Part shown: one piece after another, positions 8,077 through 16,435 of the stretch | Numbering within the stretch: position 1 is the first letter of the stretch | Layout of the letters: each line of letters starts with the position of its first letter | Source: Streptomyces griseocarneus | GTDB lineage: Bacteria; Actinomycetota; Actinomycetes; Streptomycetales; Streptomycetaceae | Reading direction: 5' to 3' | Assembly: GCA_003674045.1 (NCBI GenBank) | Contig: PENC01000004.1 | Coordinates: 186,001 to 250,000 of the forward strand | Length of the DNA stretch: 64,000 nt | Notes under the pieces: generated by a model | The model's input: the letters and a program-made list of their open reading frames with translations, nothing else | The model's database searches: none | Told to the model about the DNA's origin: nothing | Made by a program: the position numbers and the translations under genes

Positions 8077-8546
8077 CCGCCACCTCCTCCCGTCCGCGGA
8101 GCGGACCTCGCCGCGCGGTTTCCTTCTTACGGCACGGCTCTGACAAATAGGACGCCCGACTCCGGTCCCGGCGCGTCGAGTTCGTGGCGATCTCGTAGGG
8201 TCGCGAGGGCCGGGACAGGCGACAGGCGCCGGTCCACGGTAGGCCCGCGGGCACCGTCAGCCAATCTGGTTATCCACAGGGCATGTGGATGAGAGGCCCC
8301 AAGCTGTGGAGAAGTCCGCGCATCCTGTGCACGACACGGGGGAAACCGCTGTGGACAAACACACAATCCCCCTCACCCCACCGCCCTGACCTGCGGTTTC
8401 ACCATCCACCGGCTGTTGAGGAGAAAAACTTTCCCGCTCGGCCCAAGATCGCGACAAACGCCGCAGAGAAGATCTCCCAAGCTCGGCTGCTGTAAGGGTC
8501 ACATAGCAGTTGTGGTAATTACCTGTGGAAGATTAGATTGGGGAGC
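8077..8546. promoter_or_regulatory. dnaB-MATE intergenic region with DnaA boxes and promoters
   Basis: A 470-bp divergent spacer without a credible gene. It holds TTATCCACA at 8270-8278 (the E. coli-type DnaA box) and TGTGGACAA at 8350-8358, an exact reverse copy of the Streptomyces box TTGTCCACA. Weaker TGTGGA half-sites lie near 8304 and 8523. On the plus strand, TTGTGG (8510-8515) and TAGATT (8534-8539) with an 18-bp spacer form a sigma-70-like promoter for the MATE gene. It presumably also holds the dnaB promoter. Confidence 0.6.
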
Positions 8547-9887
8547 ATGAGTCAGTCCTCCGCACGTGCCGCGCACCACCCCCGCAGGCACGACCGCGAG
8601 ATCGTCGCGCTGGCCGTGCCCGCCTTCGGCGCCCTCGTCGCGGAGCCCCTCTTCGTGATGGCCGACAGCGCCATCGTCGGCCACCTCGGCACCCCCCAGC
8701 TCGCCGGGCTCGGGGTCGCCGCCGCCCTGCTGTCCACGACCGTCGGCGTTTTCGTCTTCCTCGCCTACGCCACCACCGCGGCCGTCTCGCGCCGCGTCGG
8801 CGCGGGCGACCTCCGGGCCGCCATCCGCCAGGGCATGGACGGCGTCTGGCTCGCCCTCCTCATAGGTCTCGGCGTCATAGCCGTCACCCTGCCCGCCGCG
8901 CGGGCGGTCGTCGAGCTCTTCGGCGCCTCCGCGACTGCCGCCCCGTACGCCACCACCTACCTGCGCGTCAGCGCCCTCGGCATCCCGGCCATGCTCGTCG
9001 TGCTCGCCGCCACCGGGGTGCTGCGCGGCCTCCAGGACACCCGCACGCCCCTGTACGTCGCCATCGGCGGCTTCGCCGCCAACGCCGCGCTCAACGTCGG
9101 GCTCGTCTACGGCGCAGGCCTCGGCATCGCGGGCTCCGCCTGGGGCACGGTCATCGCCCAGTACGGCATGGCCGCCGTCTACCTCGCCGTCGTCGTCCGC
9201 GGCGCGCGGCGGCACGGCGCCTCCCTGCGCCCCGACGCGGCGGGCATCAGGGCCTGCGCCCGGGCCGGGGCGCCCCTGCTGGTCCGTACGCTCTCGCTGC
9301 GCGCCGTCCTCATGATCGCCACGGCGGTCGCGGCCCGGCTCGGCGACGCCCAGACAGCCGCCCATCAGATCGTGCTGACCCTGTGGAGCCTGCTGGCCTT
9401 CGCACTGGACGCCATCGCCATCGCCGGACAGGCGATCATCGGCCGCTGTCTGGGCGCGGGCGACGCCGCGGGCGCCCGGGCGGCCTGCCGCCGCATGGTG
9501 CAGTGGGGCATCGCGTCCGGTGTGGTGCTGGGGCTGCTGGTGGTGGCCTCGCGGCCGCTCTTCGTCCCGATGTTCACCTCGGACGCCTCCGTACGGGACG
9601 CCCTGCTGCCCACCCTGCTGATCGTGGCCCTCGCCCAGCCCGTCGCGGGCGTCGTCTACGTCCTGGACGGCGTCCTGATGGGCGCCGGGGACGGCCCGTA
9701 CCTCGCCTGGGCCATGATCGTGGTGCTCACCGTCTTCGCGCCCGCCGCCCTGCTCGTCCCCGCCCTCGGCGGCGGGCTGACGACCCTGTGGTGGGCGATG
9801 ACGCTGATGATGGCCGTGCGCATGTGCAGCCTGTGGCTGCGCACCCGTTCCGGCCGCTGGCTCGTCACGGGCGCCGTACGGGCCTGA
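8547..9887 (+). CDS. MATE family multidrug/toxin exporter
   Basis: A 446-residue polytopic inner-membrane protein with about 12 hydrophobic segments. It begins with the MATE pattern REIVALAVPAFGALVAEPLFVMADSAIVGHLG, followed by the repeat-half element ATGVLRGLQDTRTPLY. It belongs to the DinF branch of cation-coupled drug antiporters. I chose the ATG at 8547. A -10 TAGATT ends 7 bases upstream, so the transcript is probably leaderless. Export substrate is unknown. It converges with rplI. Confidence 0.9.
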   Translation: MSQSSARAAHHPRRHDREIVALAVPAFGALVAEPLFVMADSAIVGHLGTPQLAGLGVAAALLSTTVGVFVFLAYATTAAVSRRVGAGDLRAAIRQGMDGVWLALLIGLGVIAVTLPAARAVVELFGASATAAPYATTYLRVSALGIPAMLVVLAATGVLRGLQDTRTPLYVAIGGFAANAALNVGLVYGAGLGIAGSAWGTVIAQYGMAAVYLAVVVRGARRHGASLRPDAAGIRACARAGAPLLVRTLSLRAVLMIATAVAARLGDAQTAAHQIVLTLWSLLAFALDAIAIAGQAIIGRCLGAGDAAGARAACRRMVQWGIASGVVLGLLVVASRPLFVPMFTSDASVRDALLPTLLIVALAQPVAGVVYVLDGVLMGAGDGPYLAWAMIVVLTVFAPAALLVPALGGGLTTLWWAMTLMMAVRMCSLWLRTRSGRWLVTGAVRA

Positions 9888-9969
9888 GGCCACGACGCGG
9901 GAGCCGTAAACGGACCCGACCGCCGGGAACCGGCCGGGGGGCGGCTCAGGAGCCCGGAAACGGCGGAAA

Positions 9970-9993
9970 GGCCGCACCCCGGAGGGTGCGGCC
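9970..9993. terminator. Bidirectional terminator between the MATE gene and rplI
   Basis: A 10-bp perfect stem (GGCCGCACCC with GGGTGCGGCC) closes a 4-base loop. It has AAAG on the left and CCTTCT on the right, so it can terminate the ribosomal operon on the minus strand and the exporter on the plus strand. Confidence 0.8.
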
Positions 9994-10020
9994 CTTCTCA
10001 CGCTACTGGTCGCAGAGCGA

Positions 10021-10467
10021 TCAGGCAGCGATGACCTCGACGCCCAGCTTGGCGACGACGTCGGCGTGCAGACGCACGGACACCTGGTGCGCGCCCAGGG
10101 TCTTGATCGGCGAACCGAGCTCGACACGACGCTTGTCGACCTTCGTGCCACCCGAAGCCTCGATCGCGGAAGCGACGTCGGCCTGGGTCACGGAACCGAA
10201 GAGACGACCGGCGTCGCCGGCGCGGACGGCCAGGCGGACCTTCAGGCCCTCCAGCTGAGCCTTGACCTGGTTGGCCTGCTCGACCGTGGCGATCTCGTGC
10301 AGCTTGCGGGCGCGGCGGATCTGCGCCACGTCCTTCTCGCCACCCTTGGTCCACGCGATGGCGAAGCCACGCGGGACCAGGTAGTTGCGGGCGAAGCCGG
10401 GCTTCACGTCGACGACGTCACCGGCGGTGCCGAGGCCGGAGACCTCGTGGGTGAGGATGATCTTCAT
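10021..10467 (-). CDS. rplI: 50S ribosomal protein L9
   Basis: 148 residues, standard length. It begins [32 protein letters not shown], the classic L9 N-terminal rRNA-binding domain, followed by the long connecting helix and the C-terminal domain. It is the last gene of the rpsF-ssb-rpsR-rplI operon, 18 bases after rpsR. Confidence 0.98.
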   Translation of the reverse strand: MKIILTHEVSGLGTAGDVVDVKPGFARNYLVPRGFAIAWTKGGEKDVAQIRRARKLHEIATVEQANQVKAQLEGLKVRLAVRAGDAGRLFGSVTQADVASAIEASGGTKVDKRRVELGSPIKTLGAHQVSVRLHADVVAKLGVEVIAA

Positions 10468-10485
10468 TTTTCGGTCACCCTTCCC

Positions 10486-10722
10486 TTATCGCGCGGACGA
10501 CGTGTAGGGCAGCAGCGCCATCTCACGGCTGTTCTTCACGGCCGTGGCGACGTCACGCTGGTGCTGGGTGCAGTTGCCGGTCACGCGACGGGCACGGATC
10601 TTGCCGCGGTCGGAAATGAACTTCCGCAGCATGTTCGTGTCCTTGTAGTCCACGTACGCGGTCTTGTCCTTGCAGAAAGCGCAGACCTTCTTCTTGGGCT
10701 TGCGCGGCGGGGGCTTCGCCAT
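10486..10722 (-). CDS. rpsR: 30S ribosomal protein S18
   Basis: 78 residues. It contains [20 protein letters not shown], with the Cys-x-x-Cys of the zinc-binding (C+) type of S18, and [16 protein letters not shown]. The C+ form requires zinc. Streptomyces also usually carries zinc-free paralogues elsewhere. It partners with S6 in the ribosome and is encoded in the same operon. Confidence 0.98.
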   Translation of the reverse strand: MAKPPPRKPKKKVCAFCKDKTAYVDYKDTNMLRKFISDRGKIRARRVTGNCTQHQRDVATAVKNSREMALLPYTSSAR

Positions 10723-10797
10723 TGTCTCTCTCCTGTGAAATCAAGAAGTGTGGTTGATCGCCCTCGGGTCCGTACGGACCCGGGCCCTCACGAGGGC

Positions 10798-11385
10798 CTA
10801 GAAGGGCGGCTCATCCGAGTAGCCGCCGGAGTTGCCGGCGTTGCCGGAGCCACCGCCCCAGCCGCCGCCCTGCTGCCCGCCGGACGGAGCGCCGGTGGCC
10901 CACGGGTCGTCGGCGGGAGCGCCGCCACCCTGCTGGCCGCCGCCGGGGCCACCGCCCCAGCCGCCGCCCTGCTGGCCGCCGCCGCCACCGCCGCCGAAGC
11001 CACCGCCCTGGCCACCACGGCCCATGGTCTTGGTGACCTTCGCCGTGGCGTTCTTCAGGCTGGCGCCGACCTCTTCGACGTCGAGCTCGTAGACCGTGCG
11101 CTTGACGCCCTCGCGGTCCTCGTAGGACCGCTGCTTCAGACGGCCCTGCACGATGACGCGCATGCCGCGCTGGAGCGACTCGGCGACGTTCTCCGCCGCC
11201 TGCCGCCACACCGAGCACGTGAGGAAGAGGCTTTCGCCGTCCTTCCACTCGTTGGTCTGACGGTCGAAGGTGCGGGGAGTGGACGCGACGCGGAACTTCG
11301 CGACCGCCGCACCGGACGGGGTGAAGCGCAGCTCGGGGTCGTCGACGAGATTGCCGACGACCGTGATGACGGTCTCGCCTGCCAT
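10798..11385 (-). CDS. ssb: Single-stranded DNA-binding protein
   Basis: 195 residues. The N-terminal OB fold begins [32 protein letters not shown] long Gly/Gln/Trp-rich linker follows, and the acidic tip ends DEPPF, the usual site for binding partner proteins. It protects single-stranded DNA at the fork. The position between rpsF and rpsR is conserved in many bacteria. A second SSB paralogue is common in Streptomyces but is not in this window. Confidence 0.97.
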   Translation of the reverse strand: MAGETVITVVGNLVDDPELRFTPSGAAVAKFRVASTPRTFDRQTNEWKDGESLFLTCSVWRQAAENVAESLQRGMRVIVQGRLKQRSYEDREGVKRTVYELDVEEVGASLKNATAKVTKTMGRGGQGGGFGGGGGGGQQGGGWGGGPGGGQQGGGAPADDPWATGAPSGGQQGGGWGGGSGNAGNSGGYSDEPPF

Positions 11386-11463
11386 GGGTGAACCTCTCGG
11401 CGGGTGTGCTGCTGGCTGCTTGCTACTCGTTACGCAGCCCGATTACCTCTGAACCGCTGGGGT

Positions 11464-11754
11464 TCAGTGGGTCTCGGGGCGGAGGACCTTGGTCCGGAGG
11501 ACCGACTCGTTCAGGTTCATCTGGCGGTCGAGCTCCTTGACGACCTCAGGCGTGGCCTGAAGGTCGATGACCGAGTAGATGCCCTCGGGCTTCTTCTTGA
11601 TCTCGTAAGCGAGACGACGACGGCCCCAGGTGTCGACCTTCTCGACCTTTCCGTTGCCCTCACGGACGACGGAGAGGAAGTTCTCGATCAGCGGGGAGAC
11701 AGCGCGCTCCTCGAGATCGGGGTCGAGGATGACCATCACCTCGTAGTGACGCAT
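11464..11754 (-). CDS. rpsF: 30S ribosomal protein S6
   Basis: 96 residues, beginning [19 protein letters not shown], typical of bacterial S6. The ATG at 11754 is preceded by a very strong AGGAGGTGGG site. Longer in-frame extensions run into the 5' leader and are not credible. It is the first gene of the ribosomal/ssb operon. Confidence 0.97.
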   Translation of the reverse strand: MRHYEVMVILDPDLEERAVSPLIENFLSVVREGNGKVEKVDTWGRRRLAYEIKKKPEGIYSVIDLQATPEVVKELDRQMNLNESVLRTKVLRPETH

Positions 11755-12066
11755 GTGGAACCCACCTCCTTTGGACTCAGCGGCCACGGTCGTTCCGTGG
11801 CAGGAGGGTCGTGATGCGTGAGCAACGGTATCGGCAGACACTGACAGCGGCACTGGCAGTGGCACTCAGCGGTGACACTGTCGCCATCGGGATGTCCCAG
11901 GGTCGCCCCCGGGCCCGAAGCCAGGTCTGGGCAGACACCGGTGCAGACCGTACAGAGTACCCGCACTCCGGCTTCCGGTTGAAATCCAGTGGCCCGGCAC
12001 CGCAATCTGGACACCTCGGGTGTGACCGGCGCCACCCCGCGCCGCCTGCCTTCAGGAGGTAGTCCC
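11755..12066 (-). promoter_or_regulatory. Leader region of the rpsF operon
   Basis: A 312-bp spacer between divergent rpsF and the small membrane gene. On the minus strand a short hairpin, CCACGG-AACGA-CCGTGG (11784-11800), lies about 30 bases before the rpsF start. Farther out is a stretch of repeated CACTG/CAGTG elements (11838-11878). Many bacteria have an S6:S18-binding leader hairpin in this position. Whether this hairpin is that element is uncertain. No protein-coding gene is evident. Confidence 0.4.
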
Positions 12067-12384
12067 ATGACACAGGCAGCTCGACAGCCCCGCGGTCCAC
12101 TGGCTCTGCTCAACAGCGACGGCAAGTCCCATCCCGTCGAGAACACCTTCGCCGTGGTGACCGTCGTGCTCGGCGCTCTCGCCCTTGTCAGCTCGGCATT
12201 CGACAATCTGCACCTGCTCAGCTCCTGGAGCGGCCTCGTGGGCATCGTCACGGGCGCCTGGGGCCAGTTCATATCGGCCACCACGGGCGAGCGCTTCCTG
12301 CTGATCATCGGGCTCGGCGCCTCTGCCCTGGGCTTCTTCCTCGGCATGGCACACGGCGGGCCCTTCGGCGGCGTGATCGGGTAG
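12067..12384 (+). CDS. Small conserved membrane protein, function unknown
   Basis: 105 residues with an excellent AGGAGGTAG site before the ATG at 12067. A hydrophilic N-terminus is followed by two or three hydrophobic stretches (ENTFAVVTVVLGALALVSSAF, a middle segment near GLVGIVTGAWGQF, and FLLIIGLGASALGFFLGMA), so it is an integral membrane protein. I do not recognise a functional family. It precedes the FemX-like gene by about 100 bases. Confidence 0.75.
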   Translation: MTQAARQPRGPLALLNSDGKSHPVENTFAVVTVVLGALALVSSAFDNLHLLSSWSGLVGIVTGAWGQFISATTGERFLLIIGLGASALGFFLGMAHGGPFGGVIG

Positions 12385-12485
12385 CGGCGGGTACGCCCAG
12401 ACGGGGCGCTCCTGTGTCGCAGTAGGCTTCGGCGCGAGAGCCGGAGCCCCGACCCTGGGGACACACCTGCCGAGGAGCGCCCCGC

Positions 12486-13604
12486 ATGAGCCTGACCCTG
12501 AGGACAATCAGCCGAGAGCAGCATCTGGCATACATCCAGAGCCTGCCCGCGGCCAGTCACATGCAGGTGCCAGCGTGGGCCGATGTGAAGGCCGAGTGGC
12601 GCTCGGAGAGCCTGGGCTGGTTCGACAGGAACGGCCAGCTCGTCGGCGTGGGCCTGGTGCTCTACCGCCAGCTGCCCAAGATCAAGCGCTATCTGGCCTA
12701 CCTCCCCGAGGGCCCGGTCATCAACTGGTTCTCCCCGAACCTGGAGGACTGGCTGCGGCCGATGCTGCAGCACCTGAAGCAGCAGGGCGCCTTCTCCGTG
12801 AAGATGGGCCCGCCGGTGATCATCCGCCGCTGGGACGCCAACGCCATCAAGGCCGGCATCGCCGACCCCGACGTCAAGCGTCTCCGCGACGTCGAGGCCA
12901 CCTTCATCGAGCCGCGCGCCTTCGAGGTCGCCGACCAGCTGCGCCGCATGGGCTGGCAGCAGGGTGAGGACGGCGGCGCCGGCTTCGGCGACGTGCAGCC
13001 GCGCTACGTCTACCAGGTGCCGCTGTCGAACCGCTCCCTGGAGGACGTCCACAAGGGCTTCAACCAGCTGTGGCGCCGCAACATCAAGAAGGCCGAGAAG
13101 GCCGGCGTCGAGGTCGTCCAGGGCGGCTACGAGGACCTGCCCACCTGGCAGCACCTGTACGAGATCACCGCCGAGCGCGACAAGTTCCGCCCGCGCCCGC
13201 TGAGCTACTTCCAGCGCATGTGGACGGCCCTCAACACCGAGGACCCCAACCGCATGCGGCTGTACTTCGCGGTGCACGAGGGCGAGGCCGTCGCCGCCGC
13301 CACCATGCTGATCGTCGGCGGGCACGTCTGGTACTCGTACGGCGCCTCCGCCAACCACAAGCGCGAGGTCCGTCCGTCGAACGCGATGCAGTGGCGGATG
13401 CTGCGCGACGCCTACGCGCTGGGCGCGCACGTCTACGACCTGCGTGGCATCGGCGACTCGCTGGACGAGAGCGACCACCTCTTCGGCCTCATCCAGTTCA
13501 AGGTCGGCACGGGCGGGCAGGCGGCCGAGTACCTCGGTGAGTGGGACTTCCCGCTCAACAAGCTGCTCCACAAGGCGCTCGACATGTACATGAACCGCCG
13601 CTGA
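12486..13604 (+). CDS. femX: FemX-type lipid II aminoacyl ligase (FemABX family)
   Basis: A 372-residue peptidoglycan interpeptide-bridge enzyme. It has the tandem GNAT folds of the FemABX family, including RRNIKKAEKAGVEV before the coiled region, FAVHEGEAVAAATMLIVGGHVWYSYGAS, and the C-terminal YDLRGIGDS...GLIQFKVGTGGQAAEYLGEWD. In Streptomyces, which has a glycine bridge, the FemX protein adds the first glycine to the lipid II precursor using glycyl-tRNA. That function is from family knowledge. It acts at the inner membrane face and is followed by the alanine-racemase-like gene. Confidence 0.9.
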   Translation: MSLTLRTISREQHLAYIQSLPAASHMQVPAWADVKAEWRSESLGWFDRNGQLVGVGLVLYRQLPKIKRYLAYLPEGPVINWFSPNLEDWLRPMLQHLKQQGAFSVKMGPPVIIRRWDANAIKAGIADPDVKRLRDVEATFIEPRAFEVADQLRRMGWQQGEDGGAGFGDVQPRYVYQVPLSNRSLEDVHKGFNQLWRRNIKKAEKAGVEVVQGGYEDLPTWQHLYEITAERDKFRPRPLSYFQRMWTALNTEDPNRMRLYFAVHEGEAVAAATMLIVGGHVWYSYGASANHKREVRPSNAMQWRMLRDAYALGAHVYDLRGIGDSLDESDHLFGLIQFKVGTGGQAAEYLGEWDFPLNKLLHKALDMYMNRR

Positions 13605-13712
13605 TCCCTTCACGGAACCCCGCGGCCCTGCCCTCAGGCGGGCCGCGGCCCCCTTCTCCACCCCATCCAGCTCACCCAGCAACAGGCATACGGAAAGGCT
13701 CCGGGACCGGCC

Positions 13713-14744
13713 ATGGCGCTCACGCTCTACGTCGACACCGCGCGTTGGCGGGCACACCAGCAGTCCGTGATCCAGCAGTTCCCGGGCATCGTCCCGGTCT
13801 GCAAGGGCAACGGCTACGGCTTCGGCCACGAGCGGCTCGCCGACGAGGCGAGGCGCTTCGGCTCGGACATCCTCGCCGTGGGCACGACCTACGAAGCGGC
13901 CCGCATCAAGGACTTCTTCGGCGGCGACCTGCTGGTGCTCACCCCCTTCCGGCTGGGCGAGGAGCCGGTGCCGCTGCCCGACCGGGCCATACGGTCCGTC
14001 TCCTCGGTGGAGGGGGTGCGTGGCCTGGTCGGCGCCCGCGTCGTCATCGAGGTCATGAGCAGCATGAAGCGGCACGGCATCAGCGAGGAGGACCTCCCCA
14101 AGCTGCACGCCGCCATCGAGGACGTGCGCCTGGAGGGCTTCGCGATCCACCTGCCGCTGGACCGCACGGACGGCACGGACGCGGTCGCGGAGGTCTCCGA
14201 CTGGATGGAGCGGCTCCGCACCGCCCGGCTGCCGCTGCACACCATGTTCGTCAGCCACCTCAAGGCCGAGGAGCTCGGGCGGCTCCAGCAGCAGTACCCG
14301 CAGACGCGCTTCCGCGCCCGGATCGGCACCCGGCTGTGGCTGGGCGACCACGACGCCACCCAGTACCGCGGCGCGGTCCTGGACGTGACGCCCGTGGCCA
14401 AGGGCGACCGCTTCGGCTACCGCCAGCAGCGGGCCACCGGTGACGGCTACCTCGTCGTCGTGGCGGGCGGCACCTCGCACGGCGTCGGCCTGGAGGCGCC
14501 GAAGAAGCTGCACGGCGTGATGCCGCGTGCCAAGGGCGCGGCCCGTGCGGGCCTCGCCACCATGAACCGCAACCTCTCGCCGTTCGTCTGGGCGGGCAAG
14601 CAGCGCTGGTTCGCGGAGCCCCCGCACATGCAGGTCTCGATCCTCTTCGTGCCGGGCGACGTGACCCCGCCGCAGGTGGGCGACGAGCTGCTCGCCCACC
14701 TGCGCAACACCACCACTCAGTTCGACCGTCTGCTCGACCACTGA
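13713..14744 (+). CDS. Alanine-racemase-like PLP protein
   Basis: A 343-residue protein with an alanine-racemase-type fold. The PLP lysine is in PVCKGNGYGFGH (about residues 28-39), the FVSHL region corresponds to the barrel, and the substrate-domain motif is RIGTRLWLG. It is somewhat shorter than housekeeping Alr (about 370-390 residues), and its N-terminal motif differs from the usual KANAYGHG. It might racemise or bind an amino acid for the wall. Its place right after femX fits peptidoglycan metabolism, but the substrate is unknown. The housekeeping alr is expected elsewhere. Confidence 0.75.
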   Translation: MALTLYVDTARWRAHQQSVIQQFPGIVPVCKGNGYGFGHERLADEARRFGSDILAVGTTYEAARIKDFFGGDLLVLTPFRLGEEPVPLPDRAIRSVSSVEGVRGLVGARVVIEVMSSMKRHGISEEDLPKLHAAIEDVRLEGFAIHLPLDRTDGTDAVAEVSDWMERLRTARLPLHTMFVSHLKAEELGRLQQQYPQTRFRARIGTRLWLGDHDATQYRGAVLDVTPVAKGDRFGYRQQRATGDGYLVVVAGGTSHGVGLEAPKKLHGVMPRAKGAARAGLATMNRNLSPFVWAGKQRWFAEPPHMQVSILFVPGDVTPPQVGDELLAHLRNTTTQFDRLLDH

Positions 14745-14780
14745 TCCACCCCCCTGGGCACGGGGCCGGAGGAGCCGCCC

Positions 14781-16283
14781 TTACTGCGGGTGGCCCGCTG
14801 TCCCCGACCGGCCCCATTGGACATAGGTGACGTCGGAGGGCTCCGTGTGCCGGGTACGGCCCGCGGAGCCGAGGGTGAATATGTCCGGCGCCCCGTCCAG
14901 CACGCCGCCCGAGGGGTCGTCCGAGCCGTCGCGCCGTACGACGTCCCGCTCGGGCATGAGGATGTCGCGCACGACGACCGCGCACAGGTAGAGCGTCCCC
15001 AGCAGGTGGACGGCGATGGCCAGTTGATAGCCCTCGGTGGGCAGGCCCTGGTGCTTGTCACCGCTGCCGGTGTAGGCCAGGTACATCCAGATGCCGAGGA
15101 AGTACAGCACCTCGCACCCCTGCCAGACGAGGAAGTCCCGCCACTTGGGGCGCGCCAGCGCCGCCAGCGGGATGAGCCACAGCACGTACTGCGGCGAGTA
15201 GACCTTGTTGGTGAGGACGAAGAGCGCAACGATCAGGAAGGCGAGCTGCGCGAAGCGCGGGCGCCTCGGCGCGTAGAGTGCCAGGGCCCCGATCGCCAGG
15301 CAGCCCAGGATCATCAGCAGCGTCACATAGGTGTTGGCGTTCTCCAGCGGATTGCCCGTGCGCTGGGAGATCAGCAGCCAGACCGAGCCGAAGTCGACCG
15401 GCCGCTCCTGGCTGAAGGTGTAGAACTTCGCCCAGCCCTCGCGAATGTGGAAGCCGCTCGCGTCATGCGTGATCATGACCGGCAGGTTCACCACCAGCCA
15501 GCCCCCGGCCGCCGCCAGGGCCGCCGATCCGAACGCCCGCAGACGCCCCGCGCGCCAGCACAGCACGAACAGCGGGCCCAGCAGCAGCACCGGGTAGAGC
15601 TTGGCCGCCGCGGCGAGGCCGATCAGCAGGCCCGCCAGGACCGTCCGGCCACGTGACCACATCAGCATCGCGGCGGCGGTGAGCGCGACCGCGAAGAGGT
15701 CCCAGTTGACCGTGGCGGTCAGGGCGAAGGCCGGGGCGAGCGCGATCAGCAGGGCATCCCACGGGCGCCGCCGGTGCGTACGGGCGGAGCACACCGCGAT
15801 GACCGCCGTGCAGGCCATCAGCATGCCCGCGTTGACCATCCAGTTGAGCTGCTCGCGGTGCTGGAGGGTGCCTCCCCCCGGGGTGAACCAGGCGGCGACC
15901 TGCATGAACAGTCCGGTGAGGACCGGATACTCCAGATAGTCCATACCGCCGGAGAGCGACTGGGGAATCCGGTCGAAGTACGGGACGAGACCGGCGTCGA
16001 AGCCGCGTCCGCTGTACAGGTGCGGGATGTCGGAGTAACAGGCGTGGGTGTACTGGGTGGTGGCGCCGAAGAACCAGCCGTAGTCGTAGCACGGAAGCTT
16101 CTGCACCATGCCGAGGGCGAACATCCCGATCGCCACGAGCGCGATCACTCGGACGGGTGTCCACCAGCCGATGCCCGTCAGCGCGCGCCGCCCCATGGGC
16201 CCGCCGATGAGCTCGCTGCCGGCGGCGGCCACCTCGTCCTCGACGGTGGGCCGTACAGGCTGGTCGTCCCGCTCGCTCCTCAT
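14781..16283 (-). CDS. Polytopic membrane protein, GT87-type (DUF2029) glycosyltransferase
   Basis: 500 residues with around ten or more membrane segments. The first long extracellular loop contains DYGWFFGATTQYTHACYSDIPHLYSGRGFDAG and then DYLEYPVLTG, as in GT87/DUF2029 polyprenyl-phosphate-mannose-dependent mannosyltransferases. A later WLIPLAALARPKWRDFL segment is also typical. It most likely transfers mannose outside the membrane. The acceptor is unknown. It converges with the alanine-racemase-like gene and lies downstream of the PBP gene. Confidence 0.75.
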   Translation of the reverse strand: MRSERDDQPVRPTVEDEVAAAGSELIGGPMGRRALTGIGWWTPVRVIALVAIGMFALGMVQKLPCYDYGWFFGATTQYTHACYSDIPHLYSGRGFDAGLVPYFDRIPQSLSGGMDYLEYPVLTGLFMQVAAWFTPGGGTLQHREQLNWMVNAGMLMACTAVIAVCSARTHRRRPWDALLIALAPAFALTATVNWDLFAVALTAAAMLMWSRGRTVLAGLLIGLAAAAKLYPVLLLGPLFVLCWRAGRLRAFGSAALAAAGGWLVVNLPVMITHDASGFHIREGWAKFYTFSQERPVDFGSVWLLISQRTGNPLENANTYVTLLMILGCLAIGALALYAPRRPRFAQLAFLIVALFVLTNKVYSPQYVLWLIPLAALARPKWRDFLVWQGCEVLYFLGIWMYLAYTGSGDKHQGLPTEGYQLAIAVHLLGTLYLCAVVVRDILMPERDVVRRDGSDDPSGGVLDGAPDIFTLGSAGRTRHTEPSDVTYVQWGRSGTAGHPQ

Positions 16284-16324
16284 GCGCTCAATCCTGCCGT
16301 ACGCGGCCGGAAGCTGTCGGAGCC

Positions 16325-16333
16325 TGTGGATAA
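16325..16333 (-). other. Isolated DnaA-box-like 9-mer
   Basis: TGTGGATAA is the exact complement of TTATCCACA. It lies in the 152-bp gap between the PBP and GT87 genes. Confidence 0.4.
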
Positions 16334-16435
16334 CTCCGAGGGCCGTCTCACGCGAACGCGGGACGGCCCTCGGGTCGGACGGGTCAGCCGGGTGTCCCGG
16401 CCGAGAGTCTCAGCCGGGTGTTCCGGCGCGGTGCC

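Noticed and set aside
11736..14741. Minus-strand open frame of about 1000 codons
   Set aside because: It lies antisense to the small membrane gene, femX and the racemase-like gene. Its composition is the His/Leu/Asp-rich pattern of a high-GC shadow frame and it has no domain.
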